Source: Primulina eburnea | Lineage: Eukaryota; Streptophyta; Magnoliopsida; Lamiales; Gesneriaceae | Direction of reading: 5' to 3' | Length of the DNA: 64,000 nucleotides | NCBI RefSeq assembly: GCF_022965805.1 | Contig: NC_133101.1 | Span: forward strand, 5,022,001 to 5,086,000 | Shown here: in pieces, positions 12,368-24,214 of the stretch | How the letters are laid out: every line of letters begins with the position of its first letter | Numbering within the stretch: the stretch's first letter is position 1 | The notes under the pieces: generated by a model | Told to the model about the DNA's origin: nothing | Database searches by the model: none | Seen by the model: the letters and a program-made list of their open reading frames with translations, nothing else | Position numbers and translations under genes: made by a program

Positions 12368-12754
12368 GATTAGTGTTTGAGGAAGAACACACTATTGCTT
12401 GAACCATTATGAATAGATTTTATCTGTTGTTGAGTTTCTGGAAATATGCTTCGATTGACGATTAGTGTTTGAGGAAGAACACACTATTGCTTGAACCATT
12501 ATGAATAGATTTTATCTGTTGTTAAGTTTCTGGAAATATGCTTCGATTAGTGTTTGAGGAAGAACACACTATTGCTTGAACCATTATGAATAGATTTTAT
12601 CTGTTGTTGAGTTTCTGGAAATATGCTTCGATTAGTGTTTGAGGAAGAACACACTATTGCTTGAACCATTATGATTAGATTTTATCTGTTGTTGAGTTTC
12701 TGGAAATGTGCTTCGATTAGTGTTTGAGGAAGAACACACTATTGCTTGAACCAA
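12368..12754 (+). repeat. 85-bp tandem repeat, about 4.5 copies
   Basis: GATTAGTGTTTGAGGAAGAA recurs at 12368, 12460, 12545, 12630 and 12715. The spacing is 92, 85, 85 and 85 bp; the first unit has 7 extra bases. Units also share TTGCTTGAACCATTATGA and GAGTTTCTGGAAAT. Near identity points to recent expansion. No coding role is evident. Confidence 0.9.
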
Positions 12755-13392
12755 GTATTGAACTCGATATCAAATTTGGTGACTATGAATCTGATGCTTC
12801 GAACAAATATATATGCAACAAGACAAACGAATTTACGTGGTTCGGTCAAAGACCTGCAAATAATTTTTAACAATTACTTTCGAAATAATGGGAAATCTTA
12901 TAAAGATGTGAATCTAAGAGACTAATAATTAAATGAATATCTGTAATCCTAAACTGGTTTTTTCTTGCTTCTGTTTCCCCTTCATTATATAATATAATTT
13001 ATGATTACGAAAGTATCTCTGTATGGTTTATTTCTTTCTGGCCACATATTTATTTTATTTCATTTAAATTTTTTTACATAAAAATAACTTATGACATCAG
13101 AAGATAGGTGGCCCGTTGGTTCAAACCATAGTACACGGATCATGCAAAGAACAAGGAAGTAAAACAACATATATCATGTTTTAACTATTCTAATTTTGGA
13201 ACTCTAATATTGGAACGACGCCGCAAGAAAAAAGATATGAAATGGAGACGGAAAAAGTGAGTTAAATAGTCTTACATAACTTTTTTTACAGGCGCTTGAA
13301 CGTTGTTCTACGACTAGAGTAATTGGTTTGCTACTACATTACATAGTCAAAAGTAAATTAAATTCAAGCTTCAGCATTAACAATTTTTGCAT
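12755..13392. other. intergenic; possible retroelement scraps
   Basis: The motif TTTACGTGGTTCGGTCAA near 12832-12849 resembles strings common in plant LTR elements, but no LTR ends are visible. A short basic frame, LERRRKKKDMKW, near 13210 recalls the basic tail of the papain-like gene at 18.1 kb. The similarity is too short to assign. Confidence 0.35.
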
Positions 13393-13741
13393 TTACCTCC
13401 AGGCTGAACTAAATATTAGCATTTTGTCTTCCCATCCAAAATGGAGAGCACCAATCTCCTCTTTCACTTTGTATCTATCTGAGAAATTCTTTATGAGTTT
13501 ACGGATTTCGTCACTCACGTTTCGACTAATAGGACACGAGGTGAAACCAGCCATAATCATCCTAGATCTCCATTTTCCTGCAACCTCGTAATGCTCAATC
13601 CTTTCTTCTCCTTCACAGGCGACAATATTAATTATATCACGTGCAAGACACTGTTTCTCTACGTTCATTCGGTCTTGGCTGTTTCTACAGAGAGCTGCAT
13701 TGAGTGATTCAAACACTGCTGAGTAGTAACTGTATGCTTCT
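13393..13741 (-). pseudogene. GRAS-family C-terminus (PAT1/SCL1-like), 5' part missing
   Basis: On the minus strand the frame reads YYSAVFESLNAAL, RMNVEKQCLARDIINIVACEG, EERIEHYEVAGKWRSRM and ends GWEDKMLIFSSAWR-stop. These are the PFYRE and SAW regions at the end of GRAS transcription regulators, closest by eye to the PAT1/SCL1 branch. About 115 of the usual 550 residues remain. PAT1-type genes normally have one coding exon, so the loss of everything upstream is a truncation and not an intron. The frame is open to its natural stop. At 13742 it meets copia pol in the same orientation. It cannot work as a GRAS regulator alone. Confidence 0.85.
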
Positions 13742-15421
13742 TCAAATCACCTTTTGCTCCACTGGTTTTTCAACCAAATCCCAAGTTTGGTTCTTTTCCA
13801 GAGACTTGAGTTCATCTTTCATAGCCTCTAACCACCTTTGAGAGTTAACGCTGCTTGTTGCTTCTTTGAAGGTCGATGTTTCTTCACCTTCAACTTCAGT
13901 GGATGTTGTGACGGCAAATGCCATCATGTCTGCATATCCGAATCTAGAAGGTGGTGTTATGTTCCTTCTAATTCTGTCCCTTGTCAGCCAATAATCATCA
14001 ATTGCCTCAGGACTGGCTTGAATATGAGAGTCCACTTTTTGTTCAACCAGTTCATTTGAATCTTCAGATGATGGCTCCACCTCAATCTGGGATTTCTCAT
14101 CTTCGACAGATTGTTGATCATCATTTGAACTTTGATTTTGTGGATGATACATCTCATTTTCTCTAAATACCACATCCCTACTGATGATTATCTTGGATTT
14201 CCCCTCACTCTTGTACCACAATCTGAAACCTTTGACACCCTCCGGATAGCCTAGGAACATGCACTTCAGGGCTCTAGGTTCCAACTTTCCTTGGTTAATG
14301 TGTGCATAAGCCACACATCCAAAGATTCTTAGATTGCTCAGATTTGGGGGTTGTTTTGACCATCTTTCCATAGGAGTTTTAAACTTGATTGCCGAGGATG
14401 GGCTTCTGTTTATAATGTACACGGCTGTAGAAGCAGCTTCTACCCAGTAATCATTTGGCAATTTAGCATCTGACAACATACACCTTACTCTCTCCATAAT
14501 AGTTCTATTCATCCGTTCCGCCAAACCATTTTGCTGTGGAGTTCCCTTCACTGTAAGATGTCTCTCTATGCCATTAGCCTTACAACACTGTTTGAATTCT
14601 TCTGAGCAGAACTCTAAACCATTGTCCGTTTGTAGCTTCTTCAGCTTCCTTCCAGTTTGTGTTTCAACAAGCGTTTTCCATTCTCTAAATTTTCCAAATG
14701 TATCACTCTTGTTTTTCAGGATGTAGATCCATACTCTCCGTGAGAAGTCGTCAATCAATGATAGGAAATACCTTCCACCACTCTTTGAAGGAATTCTAGA
14801 GGGCCCCCAAAGATCACTATGAAAATAGTCTAGAGTTTCTTTGGTCTTGTGAATTCCAGTGGCGAATTTTAATCGTTTTGCCTTACCAAATATGCAATGT
14901 TCACAGAATTGGACTCCCATCATTCGATCTTTTCCAAGGAGGCCCTGTTTACTGAGTTCCTTGAGTCCTGCATCACTGATGTGGGCTAATCTCTTGTGCC
15001 AAATCTGTGCTCTTGACTGTTGTGTATCTGTTGCTGTTGTGATTGAGGCATCGACAGTAATGGCCTTTGCTTGCAGTATGTATAAACCATTCTCAAGCCT
15101 TCCTTTCATTATTACTAATGATCCTTTCAAGACTTTGAGAACTCCACCTTCGACCTTGCAACAAAAGCCGTGGGAATCTAACATCCGTATTGACACTAAA
15201 TTTCTTTTTAACTCAGGTATATGCCTATCATCAGTCAAGACTTTGTCAGTGCCATCTGTAAGCTTAAGTTTTATGGGTCCAATGCCACCTATCTTGCATG
15301 CTTTGTTGTTCCCAAGCAATACATTTCCTCCTTCACATGGTTTGTATGAGAGAAACCAGTTCTTTTGAGAGTACATATGGAAGGAGGAACCCGAGTCAAG
15401 AACCCATTCTTGACTTGTTCC
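13742..15421 (-). pseudogene. copia Pol: protease, GAG-pre-integrase and integrase; RT missing
   Basis: The pol frame opens upstream of 15376 with the aspartic protease signature VLDSGSSFHM. It continues through the GAG-pre-integrase zinc region (WHKRLAHIS...FCEHCIFGKAKRLKF) and an integrase core with all three acidic residues in place (SLIDDFS, LQTDNGLEF, QQNGLAERMNRT). The C-terminal part reaches the linker before RT (AMKDELKSLEKNQTWDLV) and ends after EQKVI at 13742. The rest of pol is deleted. The remaining 1.6 kb has no internal stop, so the truncation may be fairly recent. Confidence 0.8.
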
Positions 15422-15422
15422 T

Positions 15423-16229
15423 TCACTTGTTTACACAAAGAACTTCAGCGCTCTCATATCCTTCTGAGGCTACATCGGCATCTCCATGATCAATTTTCTT
15501 GTCCAGATTGTGCTTCTTTAGATCGGGACAATCCCTTTTGAAATGTCCCTCTCTTTTGCACAGAAAGCATTTTCTTTTATCAATAGATTTGGTTCTATTA
15601 ACACTTCTCGGTTTAAATTCTTTCTTCTTACTTTTTCCTCTGATATTCAAGCCTTCTGCCCGCACATCAACGGTCCCTTCCGCTCGTTTCTTGAGTTCTT
15701 TAGAGAACAATGTTGCTTGCACTTCTTCAAGAGTTAATGTTTCCCTCCCATAGATTAATGTATCTGAAATCTTATCGAAATCACTAGACAATGATCTTAG
15801 GAGAAGCAGAGCTTGATCTTCATCTTCAATCTTGATGTCAATATTCTCAAGATCCAGAAGGATCTTGTTGAAGTCATCAAGATGATCTTCCAAAGATCTC
15901 CCTGCCAACATCTTGAAGGTGTATAATTTTTGCTTCAAATACAACCTGTTTGCCATGGATTTGGTCATGTACAAGTTTTCCAATTTTTGCCAAATTGCCG
16001 CAACCGATTTCTCTTTTGAAACTTCCCTCAAAACTTTGTCACCAAGAGATAAAATCAAGGCGCTGTGAGCCTTGTCGAGGAGCCCCTTCTTTTCTTTGTC
16101 GGACATTGATTCTGATAATTTCTTATCACCCTCCAGAGCATCCTCAAGACCTTGATATACAAGAAGAGCTCGCATCTTGAGACGCCATATCCCGAAGTCG
16201 TTCTTCCCCGTGAATTTATCAATATCAAA
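15423..16229 (-). CDS. copia Gag polyprotein, start lost
   Basis: The frame is open from about 16229 (DIDKFTGKNDFGIWRLKM), so the initiating Met of the family is missing; the first internal Met is at 16175. It contains the UBN2/Gag core (LEDALEGDKKLSE, IWQKLENLYMTKSMANRLYL, GRSLEDHLDDFNKI) and one CCHC knuckle, CFLCKREGHFKRDC. Gag forms the cytoplasmic particle that packages element RNA. It stops at 15423 about one base out of register with pol. In Tnt1-like elements gag-pol is one frame, so this is a frameshift lesion. Confidence 0.75.
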   Translation of the reverse strand, partial: FDIDKFTGKNDFGIWRLKMRALLVYQGLEDALEGDKKLSESMSDKEKKGLLDKAHSALILSLGDKVLREVSKEKSVAAIWQKLENLYMTKSMANRLYLKQKLYTFKMLAGRSLEDHLDDFNKILLDLENIDIKIEDEDQALLLLRSLSSDFDKISDTLIYGRETLTLEEVQATLFSKELKKRAEGTVDVRAEGLNIRGKSKKKEFKPRSVNRTKSIDKRKCFLCKREGHFKRDCPDLKKHNLDKKIDHGDADVASEGYESAEVLCVNK

Positions 16230-16567
16230 TCAACCTGGCTCTTGATGCCAATTGTTATAAGAAAATGTCTTTTGCGTTGATATAAATTCACCAAGTAATA
16301 ACCATGAAAACAATTTGTTGTGATTGAGAGTTTTAAGAAGAATGAAGAAAACAGAGAGCTTGTTATTCCGTCGAAGAAGAAGGAAAAGTTTACAGTAGGT
16401 CCTCTATTTATTGCATATTTTTTCTTGCCTTTCCACAAGTAACACAAAATTAGTTTGGGCCTAACTAACTCTCCTAACACTAGTTAGTTACAATAAGTGG
16501 TTAAGTTCCCTTATTGACTCTTAATCACTTCACTTGTGCCTTCAAAATCTCGGCCACCACCTCAACA

Positions 16568-17035
16568 TGTTTGTTTGGGAGTTTTTGTTGATACTTAGTG
16601 AAATTACTCTTTGACCAAGGATAGATAAATGAGCATCATTTACAGCTACATTGCAAGGAAATTTTTGTGACCGTAGTTTACATTTTTTACACAATCTTTA
16701 CATAGACAATTTTATAATTTTTTTAATCTGAAGGAATCCTTTGATTGCTTAGCTGTCAAGGGGTTAGAGTTTGAGAATTCGATTTTTAGCTTTGAAATAT
16801 GATGAGATTGGAGATGGTTGAATGTAGTTAGGAATTTTCTTCTAAGTTTTTACAAAAACTCATACTGGAACTCGACACTACAATTGCATTGAATTTACCC
16901 AAACCTGATTTTTTTTGTCTGAAAAGCAATATGGGTGGAAAAAATAAAATATCATGTTGATCCTTTTCATTATATCCTCATTAGAATTATTATTGTTATT
17001 ATTTTCTAAAAAATGATTTTGTTCTATATTGACAG
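16568..17035. other. noncoding between copia LTR and papain-like exon
   Basis: AT-rich sequence ending in a plausible 3' splice site (TATATTGACAG at 17025-17035). Earlier exons of the papain-like gene, including any signal and propeptide, would have to lie here or upstream of the copia. I do not recognise them. Confidence 0.5.
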
Positions 17036-18331
17036 TAATTTTAAAGGAAGTTTGTTGACTCACCTTTCACATTATGGTATTCGCGAGGATGATATAAGCG
17101 ACTTCAATATTTTAGATGCTTATCTGTCACCCGTTAGAGCTCAAAAATATACAAACGGTTGCTTATCTGTTGCCACGGCTGCTTGCCTGGAAATGACATT
17201 AAGAATACTTCGTATACAAGTTCCTTGTTGGGACAATGTATATTTTTTGGATGTACGTGATGCCATGGACCGATTATTCCAAATATACCTTGATACTAAA
17301 GCTAGAGGAACATGTACAATAAAGGACATGGTATCATTTGTCACCCACTATGGCTTTAGAGTGACAAGTTTATGCAAGCAGCCTCGTGTAACCGACGAGC
17401 TTGTGAATTTCGACGATGAGGTAAACTTATATATTAAATTATATTACTTTAAACATTTTTATAATAAATTGCGTTTGTCTTATAGGCATTAAGATGTAAA
17501 ATACACGGGCACTCCATATTAGATCAAAACGAAGTCCTCAAGCATTTAGAAACATTTCCCATCATCGCTGGTGTTTTTCCTTATGCTTCTATGTTGAAAT
17601 GTACTCAGGTATGCTTCTTATTGTTTTGTATATTCCACTCAAGAAACCTGAAAAATTATTCAAAATTCGGTCTCCTTGTACATGCTAATTAGCAAACACT
17701 TTATATATGAAGCTAATTGGAATTAATATTTACTAATTATGTGTGTGTGTATATATATATATATAAAACTTATAGGCTGTTTATGAAGGGCCTACTGTTG
17801 ATGAGAAAATGCGCAGAGATTGTAGTACCATGATCCCACATGCTGTTTTGGTCGTTGGGTGCATGAAACTTCGTACGAGTAGTGGAACTCAAACATATAT
17901 GATCGTCCAAAACAGCTGGGGGAAGACTCATGGATTTTCTGGATATATGTTATTACCATTTGACTGTTGTGATATATTCACTGTCTTTCTGATGCTACAA
18001 ATAGATCCAGAAAAATTTCCTTACAGAAAAATGGAGGTATTTACAGTTTTTGTTTCCAATAATTGAATTTAATTTAAAATGTTTATAAGCATTTTATTTT
18101 TATTTTAACATAACTTGTATGTTGTGTATTTAGAATGGAACAATACAATTTGTGGAAAGACGTCGTCGAAAACGTGGGAGGTATGGAAAGGAGGAGACTT
18201 GTCATCCTTCGGTATGTCAAACTGGTATAAGACTTTATCGTAATTTGCTTTTATTAACGTAAAAAGTCAGGATGTTGATTTTTCTTGTATTTTTCTAGCC
18301 TGGTGACGACATTATGGATTTGGATCTCTGA
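17036..18331 (+). CDS. papain-like (C1A) cysteine protease, N-terminal exons not found
   Basis: Inferred exons are 17036-17420, 17486-17608, 17776-18036, 18134-18211 and 18299-18331, with GT-AG introns, phase 0 after the first exon, and natural stop TGA. The catalytic set is present. QKYTNGCLSVATAACLE aligns position by position with the papain QGSCGSCWAFSAVAAIE block and keeps the oxyanion Gln and nucleophile Cys, but the usual Trp after the Cys is Leu. HAVLVVG supplies the His and QNSWGK the Asn. Several disulphide Cys of papain are missing. Exon 4 encodes a strongly basic tail (VERRRRKRGRYGKEE) that papain lacks and that resembles a nuclear signal; the end is acidic (GDDIMDLDL). No propeptide (ERFNIN) is visible. 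It lies 340 bp upstream of a partial copy of the cystatin-like gene. The start is uncertain; the only upstream Met in frame (17013) falls inside the likely intron. Confidence 0.65.
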
Positions 18332-18668
18332 TGATGATTTTGTCTTTTCAGAATACTCACTCTCTCGTACACTGTAAGCCATCAGATGCTATTATTTAAT
18401 AGGTTCACCTTGATATTTACTTTTCTTTTGTCATTGTTGTGTATTTTTATATTAATTCTTGAATATGGTGAAATCGTTAAAAAGACATCGAAGTGTTTTT
18501 TTATTTCCTAATAATTAACTTTTAATTTTCATATTTCTCCAAATTTAAATTCTTAAAATATGTTTGTGATTGTTATGATCTTTGATTATGCTACCGGTTC
18601 TACATTCAACTTACATGTTTCATATTCAATGAACGTTAGATCATATTCAATGAACGTTCATCTATTTC
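18332..18668. other. 3' flank of papain-like gene
   Basis: Short AT-rich spacer between the stop codon and the start of the duplicated cystatin-like segment. No frame and no distinct signal were seen. Confidence 0.5.
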
Positions 18669-20175
18669 ATGTGAATTTGATCTGATTCAATCAAGTAGCT
18701 ATGTGAATGACATTGAATGGTGAGAGCTGACATAGAAACAATGCGTAGATACACCAACAACTTCTTATGTAGGACATCAAATGGTGTGGTGATGCTGCTT
18801 GTGCACGGAAAGTAAATTGCATGAAGTTTTTTTTAAAAAAAAGAAAAATTACGCGTGTGGGTATTGTGATGCTAGAGTGAGGCTACACGAGACTTTATTT
18901 GAAGCGTAAAATAAATGACCATTCAAGAAGATATGAATTTTAGAGCATATTCTAAATAGGTGAAACATGAATATATGTATCACCAAAACCAAGCCTTTTA
19001 TCCATATATATTTTTTTTAATTATTGGCACAAGAAGTTCACTTTTGTTGTATTTTTTTGGATGGTGATGAAAGTAAGGATCTGGGTGACGACATTCTTTC
19101 CTTTGTTAGACCATCATGTCACTACATTTGGTATGTTTTCAGAAATTATTCTTTAACTGGTTCCTTCTCATCATTTTCTTGGTTATTTTTATGCTCTTGC
19201 TTAATGATCACCATGATGATGAAGGTATCAAAGTGTTCTATTCTTTACTTAAGTTTGTGACCTGGTAATTTGATACAGTGGGAGATTGATGCTTCATCTT
19301 ATCTTTATAATATTTTTATTCTTGTCTACTAGATACGATGGCTTTATATATTTTTTATATTTGGTTAGGATTGGATTTGTTTTTTAAGTCTCCTTTGGTT
19401 TTGAAATACTAGATTAGGTGTTGATATTATTATCCATAGGGCTTTTGTTCTTTCTTTCGGTGACTTGTTTTGGAATCAATAAAATTTAGCACTTTGTAAG
19501 TGTTACTGACAGCGTGTTTCCAGATCGGTGTGCATCATAATTATCTTCAAATTTTCATATTACTTGATTCCAATTTGAAGTCATGAGTTGTGGCCTAATA
19601 AGTAATAACTATCTTCGAATTTTTCATATTTTGTTTCCAACTTCAAGTCCTTGTTTGTGATGGTTCTGACGTTTGATTTTGCTCAGTTTACTTCCAAGGC
19701 TACTTGCTTAATGAACATATCTTTCTTCCTTATGTTACACTGTTTCGTTAGTGCAATTGTCATTATACATTTTCCGTCTCTTTAAGATGCAGTGTACGTT
19801 TTGGAAGTTCTTTCTTTCTTACACACTTCTTTTTCTGTTTTCTTTTTGTTCGAATTTGAAAGCTTTAAACATGAACGTGGTGAATGCCACTCTACTGGTG
19901 GTTCTCGTGGTGGCAAATGCGACTATGCTGCTGGTTCAAGTCCTGGAAAATGTATGTGTGCTGCTTGTTCTGCTCATAAAGATTAAAGAATGACCACAAC
20001 CATCAAATTTAAGTCCCAAGTTTATGTCGCTTTTGAGGATTATGAGTAGTGAATGGTTATCCTGCGTTTTTATGCATTTGAGTGTTGTGTCAGTACCAGC
20101 CCACCCGATACTGAACTGATTTTATAATATGTTTTAGGATGTAAATTTACGTTATTATATATATTATCTATTACT
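18669..20175 (+). pseudogene. partial duplicate of the cystatin-like gene (last two exons)
   Basis: Copy B of the 2922-4660 segment. The equivalents of exon 4 (19060-19130) and exon 5 (19863-19986) can be aligned without gaps. Exons 1-3, with the cystatin core, are absent. The acceptor of exon 4, TTTTAG in copy A, reads TTTTGG here, so it should not splice normally. Exon 5 still reads HERGECHSTGGSRGGKCDYA and ends CAACSAHKD-stop, slightly shorter than in copy A. The segment is cut by the copia at 20176 and resumes at 26337. Confidence 0.75.
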
Positions 20176-20618
20176 TGTTGTGAAAAAGTAAAAATTTATG
20201 GTAAAAAGTAAAAAAATCTTAAACTCTCAAAATTTACCAAACTACACACTTTATAATATTTTTCTCTCTACTCAATTGTGATTTTCTTCACAAATGAGAG
20301 ATCTATTTATAGAGTTTCATTACACATAATCCAAAAATAAAATACATCATTACCTACATCATCACACACAAATTTCTAACTTTACAACTCTTATTTTCAA
20401 CATTCAAATATTCAACTATTACTTTTTCAATATTTAAATATATTATTTTCAACACTCCCCCTTGTGATGATGATCATGGTACGATGATGTCTTCATTACG
20501 TGTTTTGTACTGCCTCGTTAAAAACCTTACTTGGAAAAACCCATTGGGATAAAAACCATAGTAAGGGAAAAAGAGTGCAGTCACGTAAACTCCCCCTCAT
20601 GTTGACACGAACAATTCT

Positions 20619-23600
20619 TCACAAATTTCGTAGATTGCGCATCCCAATATTATATATGTGCTTTCTGAATATTGACGTAGGAAGTGCCTTTGTGAAGAGA
20701 TCTGATGAGTTTTCACTTGATTGAATGTGACGAACATCAATACATTTATTCTTCTCAAGCTCCTTGGTGAATGCGAAGAACTTAGGAGAAATATGTTTAG
20801 TTCTGTCGCTTTTTATGTATCCTTCTTTTATTTGAGCAACACATGCAGCATTATCTTCATATAGTATCACAGGCTTCTCGTCGAATATTAATCCGCATGA
20901 GATTTGGATATGTTGGGTCATTGATTTTAACCACACACATTCACGACTTGCTTCATGTAGTGCAATAATCTCGGCATGATTTGATGAAGTTGTTACAAGC
21001 GTTTGTTTCTGTGAACGCCAAGATATTGCAGTGCCTCCACGAGTAAATACATATCCAGTTTGGGAACGTGCCTTGTGTGGATCAGATAAGTATCCAGCAT
21101 CAGCATAACCAATTATACTTGGATTAGCATCTTTTGAATACAAAAGTCCCAAGTCTGTCGTTCCTCGTAGATAACGGAATATATGTTTAATTCCGTTCCA
21201 GTATCTCTTTGTTGGATATGAGCTAAATCTTGCCAACAGATTCACGGCAAAAGATATATCAGGCCTTGTACAATTTGTAAGGTACATAAGGGCACCAATG
21301 GCACTTAGATATGGTACTTCTGGACCAAGAATATCTTCATCATCTTCACATGGACGGAATGGATCCTTTTCTATGTTTAACGATCTAACAACCATTGGAG
21401 TACTTAAAGGATTTGATTTATCCATATTAAAACGTTTAAGGATCTTTTCTGTATAATTTGTCTGGTGAACAAACATTCCACATTCCTTTTGTTCAATTTG
21501 TAAACCCAGACAATACTTGGTTTTTCCAAGATCCTTCATTTCAAATTCTTCCTTCAAGTATGACACAACTTCTTGAATTTCCCTATTCGTTCCAATGATA
21601 TTTAAATCATCAACATATACAGCAATAATTACGAATCCGGATGTTGTTTTCTTAATGAAAACACAAGGGCATATTGAATTATTTACATATCCCTTTTTCA
21701 TCAAGTGATCACTTAGTCGATTATACCACATTCAACCTGATTGCTTTAACCCATATAATGATCTTTGTAATTTCATAGAATAACATTCCCTGGGTTTTAA
21801 ACTTTGTGCTTCAGGCATCTTAAATCCTTCAGGGATTTTCATATATATATTACTATCAAGTGATCCATATAAGTAAGCTGTAACAACATCCATAAGACGC
21901 ATTTCTAAATTTTCAGATACCGCCAAGCTAATCAAATACCGAAACGTAATTGCATCCATCACAGGAGAATACGTTTCTTCATAATCAATTCCAGGCCTTT
22001 GAGAAAAACCTTGTGCAACAAGTCGAGCTTTATATCTTACTATTTCATTTTTCTCATTTCGCTTTCGAATAAAAACCCATTTGTATCCAACAGGTTTTAC
22101 ACCTTCAGGTGTAAGGACTATAGGTCCAAAAACATTACGTTTATTTAGCGAATCTAATTCAACCTGGATGGCATCTTTCCATTTTATCCAATCCTGCCGA
22201 TTTTTACATTCACCAAAAGATTTTGGTTCATGATCTTCGTTATCATTTATGATGTCGATTGCCACATTATAAGAAAATATATCATCAATTTCATCTATAT
22301 CTTTTCGGTTCCATATTTTTCCAGTATTAATGTAATTGATAGAGATTTCATGATTCTCGTCAGTTTGTGGTTCTGACAGAACATTTTCATCATCATGTGT
22401 TTCTTCAGAAACATCATTCTTTATTTTGTGATCATCGTGTTTCTCTATGAATTTTCTTTTTCGAGGATTTTTATCCTTGGAACCGACTGGCCTTCCACGC
22501 TTCAGGCGTTTAATGACATCATGAGTATCTTCCATTTGTTTCTTTGGAATTTCAATTCGAGCAGGGGCATTTGCAGCATGTATATATGATTTAGTTACCC
22601 CTTTTGTGTCTGCAAATGCATCTGGTATTTGATTTGCTATTCTCTGCAAGTGTACAATTTGTTGTACATCTTTTTCACATTGTTTTGTTCTTGGATCCAG
22701 ATGTAACAATGATGATACATACCATGTAATTTCCTTTTCGGTATGTTTCTGTTCTCCCCCTAACATTGGGAAGATTTCCTCATTAAAATGACAATCAGCG
22801 AAACGTGCTGTGAACACGTCGCCTGTCTGAGGTTCAAGATATCGAATGATTGATGGACTATCATAACCGATATAAATTCCAACCTTTCTTTGAGGTCCCA
22901 TTTTCTTTCGTTGTGGTGGTGCAATAGGCACATACACCATACATCCAAAAATTCTCAGATGAGAAATGTCTGGTTCTTTACCAAATGCAAGCTGTAATGG
23001 GGAGTATTTATGATATGCACTTGGTCTGATGCGAATTAATGAAGCAGCATGTAAAATTACGTGTCCCCATATAGAAATAGGGAGCTTTGTTTTCATAATC
23101 ATTGGTCTAGCAATCATTTTTAGACGTTTAATCAATGATTCAGCCAATCCATTCTGTGTATGTACATGAGCAACAGGATGCTCAACAATGATTCCCATAG
23201 ACATACAATAATCATTGAAAGTCTGGGAAGTAAATTCACCAGCATTATCAAGTCTAATTTTCTTGATTGTATAATCGGGAAACTGATTCCTCAATTTTAT
23301 TATTTGAGCAAGTAATCTTGCAAATGCAACATTTCGAGTTGACAATAAACATACATGTGACCATCTGCTGGAGGCATAAATCAATACCATAAAGTATCTG
23401 AATGGTCCACATGGTGGATGGATTGGTCCACAAATATCACCCTGAATACGTTCAAGAAACATTGGTGATTCAGTTTGGATTTTGACTGGTGATGGTCTTA
23501 TAATAAGTTTTCCAAGAGAACAATGCTTTACATTGAAACTTATTATTCTGAAAGATCTTCTGGTCTTTCAGTGGATGATCATGTGTATTTTCTATAATTC

Positions 23601-24087
23601 TTCGCATCATTGTTGAACCAGGATGTCCCAATCGATCATGCCAATTGGTTAATATCGAAGAATTATCAACTACCATGTTTGATTCAATGAGACTTATATG
23701 TGTATAATGCAATCCAGTAGGGAGCATTGGTAGTTTTTCAATCACATATTTCTTTCCTGATTTATATGTGATAAGACACATATATTTCTCATTCCCTTCA
23801 TTCATTGTTTGAGTATCATACCCATGGGAATATATATCATTAAAACTCAACAAATTTCTTTTCGATTGTGGTGAATATAAAGCATCATTGATCAAAAATT
23901 ATGTACCATTAGGTAACAAAAATTGTGCTTTACCACATCCTTTAATCAAGTCTACAGGACCTGATATTGTATTCACCGTTGTTTTTGTTGGTTTTAGTTC
24001 CAAGAAATATCTTTTATCTCGGAGGATAGTGTGCGTTGTACCACTATCGGGTATGCAAACTTCAGCTTTGCTCATAGCATTTTCCAT
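20619..24087 (-). pseudogene. copia Pol (protease-integrase-RT-RNase H), four visible lesions
   Basis: Protease PDSGTTHTIL begins the polyprotein. The lesions are: (1) at about 23896 a Lys codon is a TAA stop, just after LLPNGT; (2) at about 23521-23526 one extra T shifts the frame inside the zinc-binding QCKAC motif; (3) the first integrase catalytic Asp is Tyr (VLIYASSRW for the usual VLIDAS); (4) at 21732-21734 a CGA Arg codon is TGA, between LYGLKQSG and MWYNRL. The other integrase residues (RLDNAGEF, QNGLAES), the RT YVDD box (VYVDDLNIIG) and RNase H to the end are readable. The copy cannot make active Pol. Confidence 0.9.
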
Positions 24088-24214
24088 ATTTGAACTTCAA
24101 AAAAATATGCAATGAAATAAAATTACTGACAATACATATATAAATATAACACATATCATAATTGAACAATAAAACATTATTACATGAATACATGAAAAAT
24201 AAATTATTGTACAT

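Larger units (their letters stand above)
13742..16567 (-). mobile_element. truncated Tnt1/Tork-like Ty1/copia element
   Basis: In minus-strand order: 5' LTR 16567-16253 (TGTTGAGG...TTATAACA, 315 bp), a primer-binding site at once after it (16250-16238, TGGCATCAAGAGC, a variant of the initiator-tRNA-Met complement), gag, then protease and integrase. It stops abruptly at 13742, just where reverse transcriptase should begin. RT, RNase H and the 3' LTR are gone and a GRAS fragment takes their place. The normal 5' leader between the primer site and gag is also almost absent. No target duplication can be checked. Confidence 0.8.

Noticed and set aside
13206..13320. Possible small exon with GTGAGT donor and TTTTTTACAG acceptor
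   Set aside because: The implied intron (about 35 bp) is too short for plants, and the basic frame hits a stop at once.
14859..15368. 169-codon plus-strand frame opposite copia pol
   Set aside because: It mirrors the conserved minus-strand protease-integrase coding region and has no independent motif; an antisense shadow.
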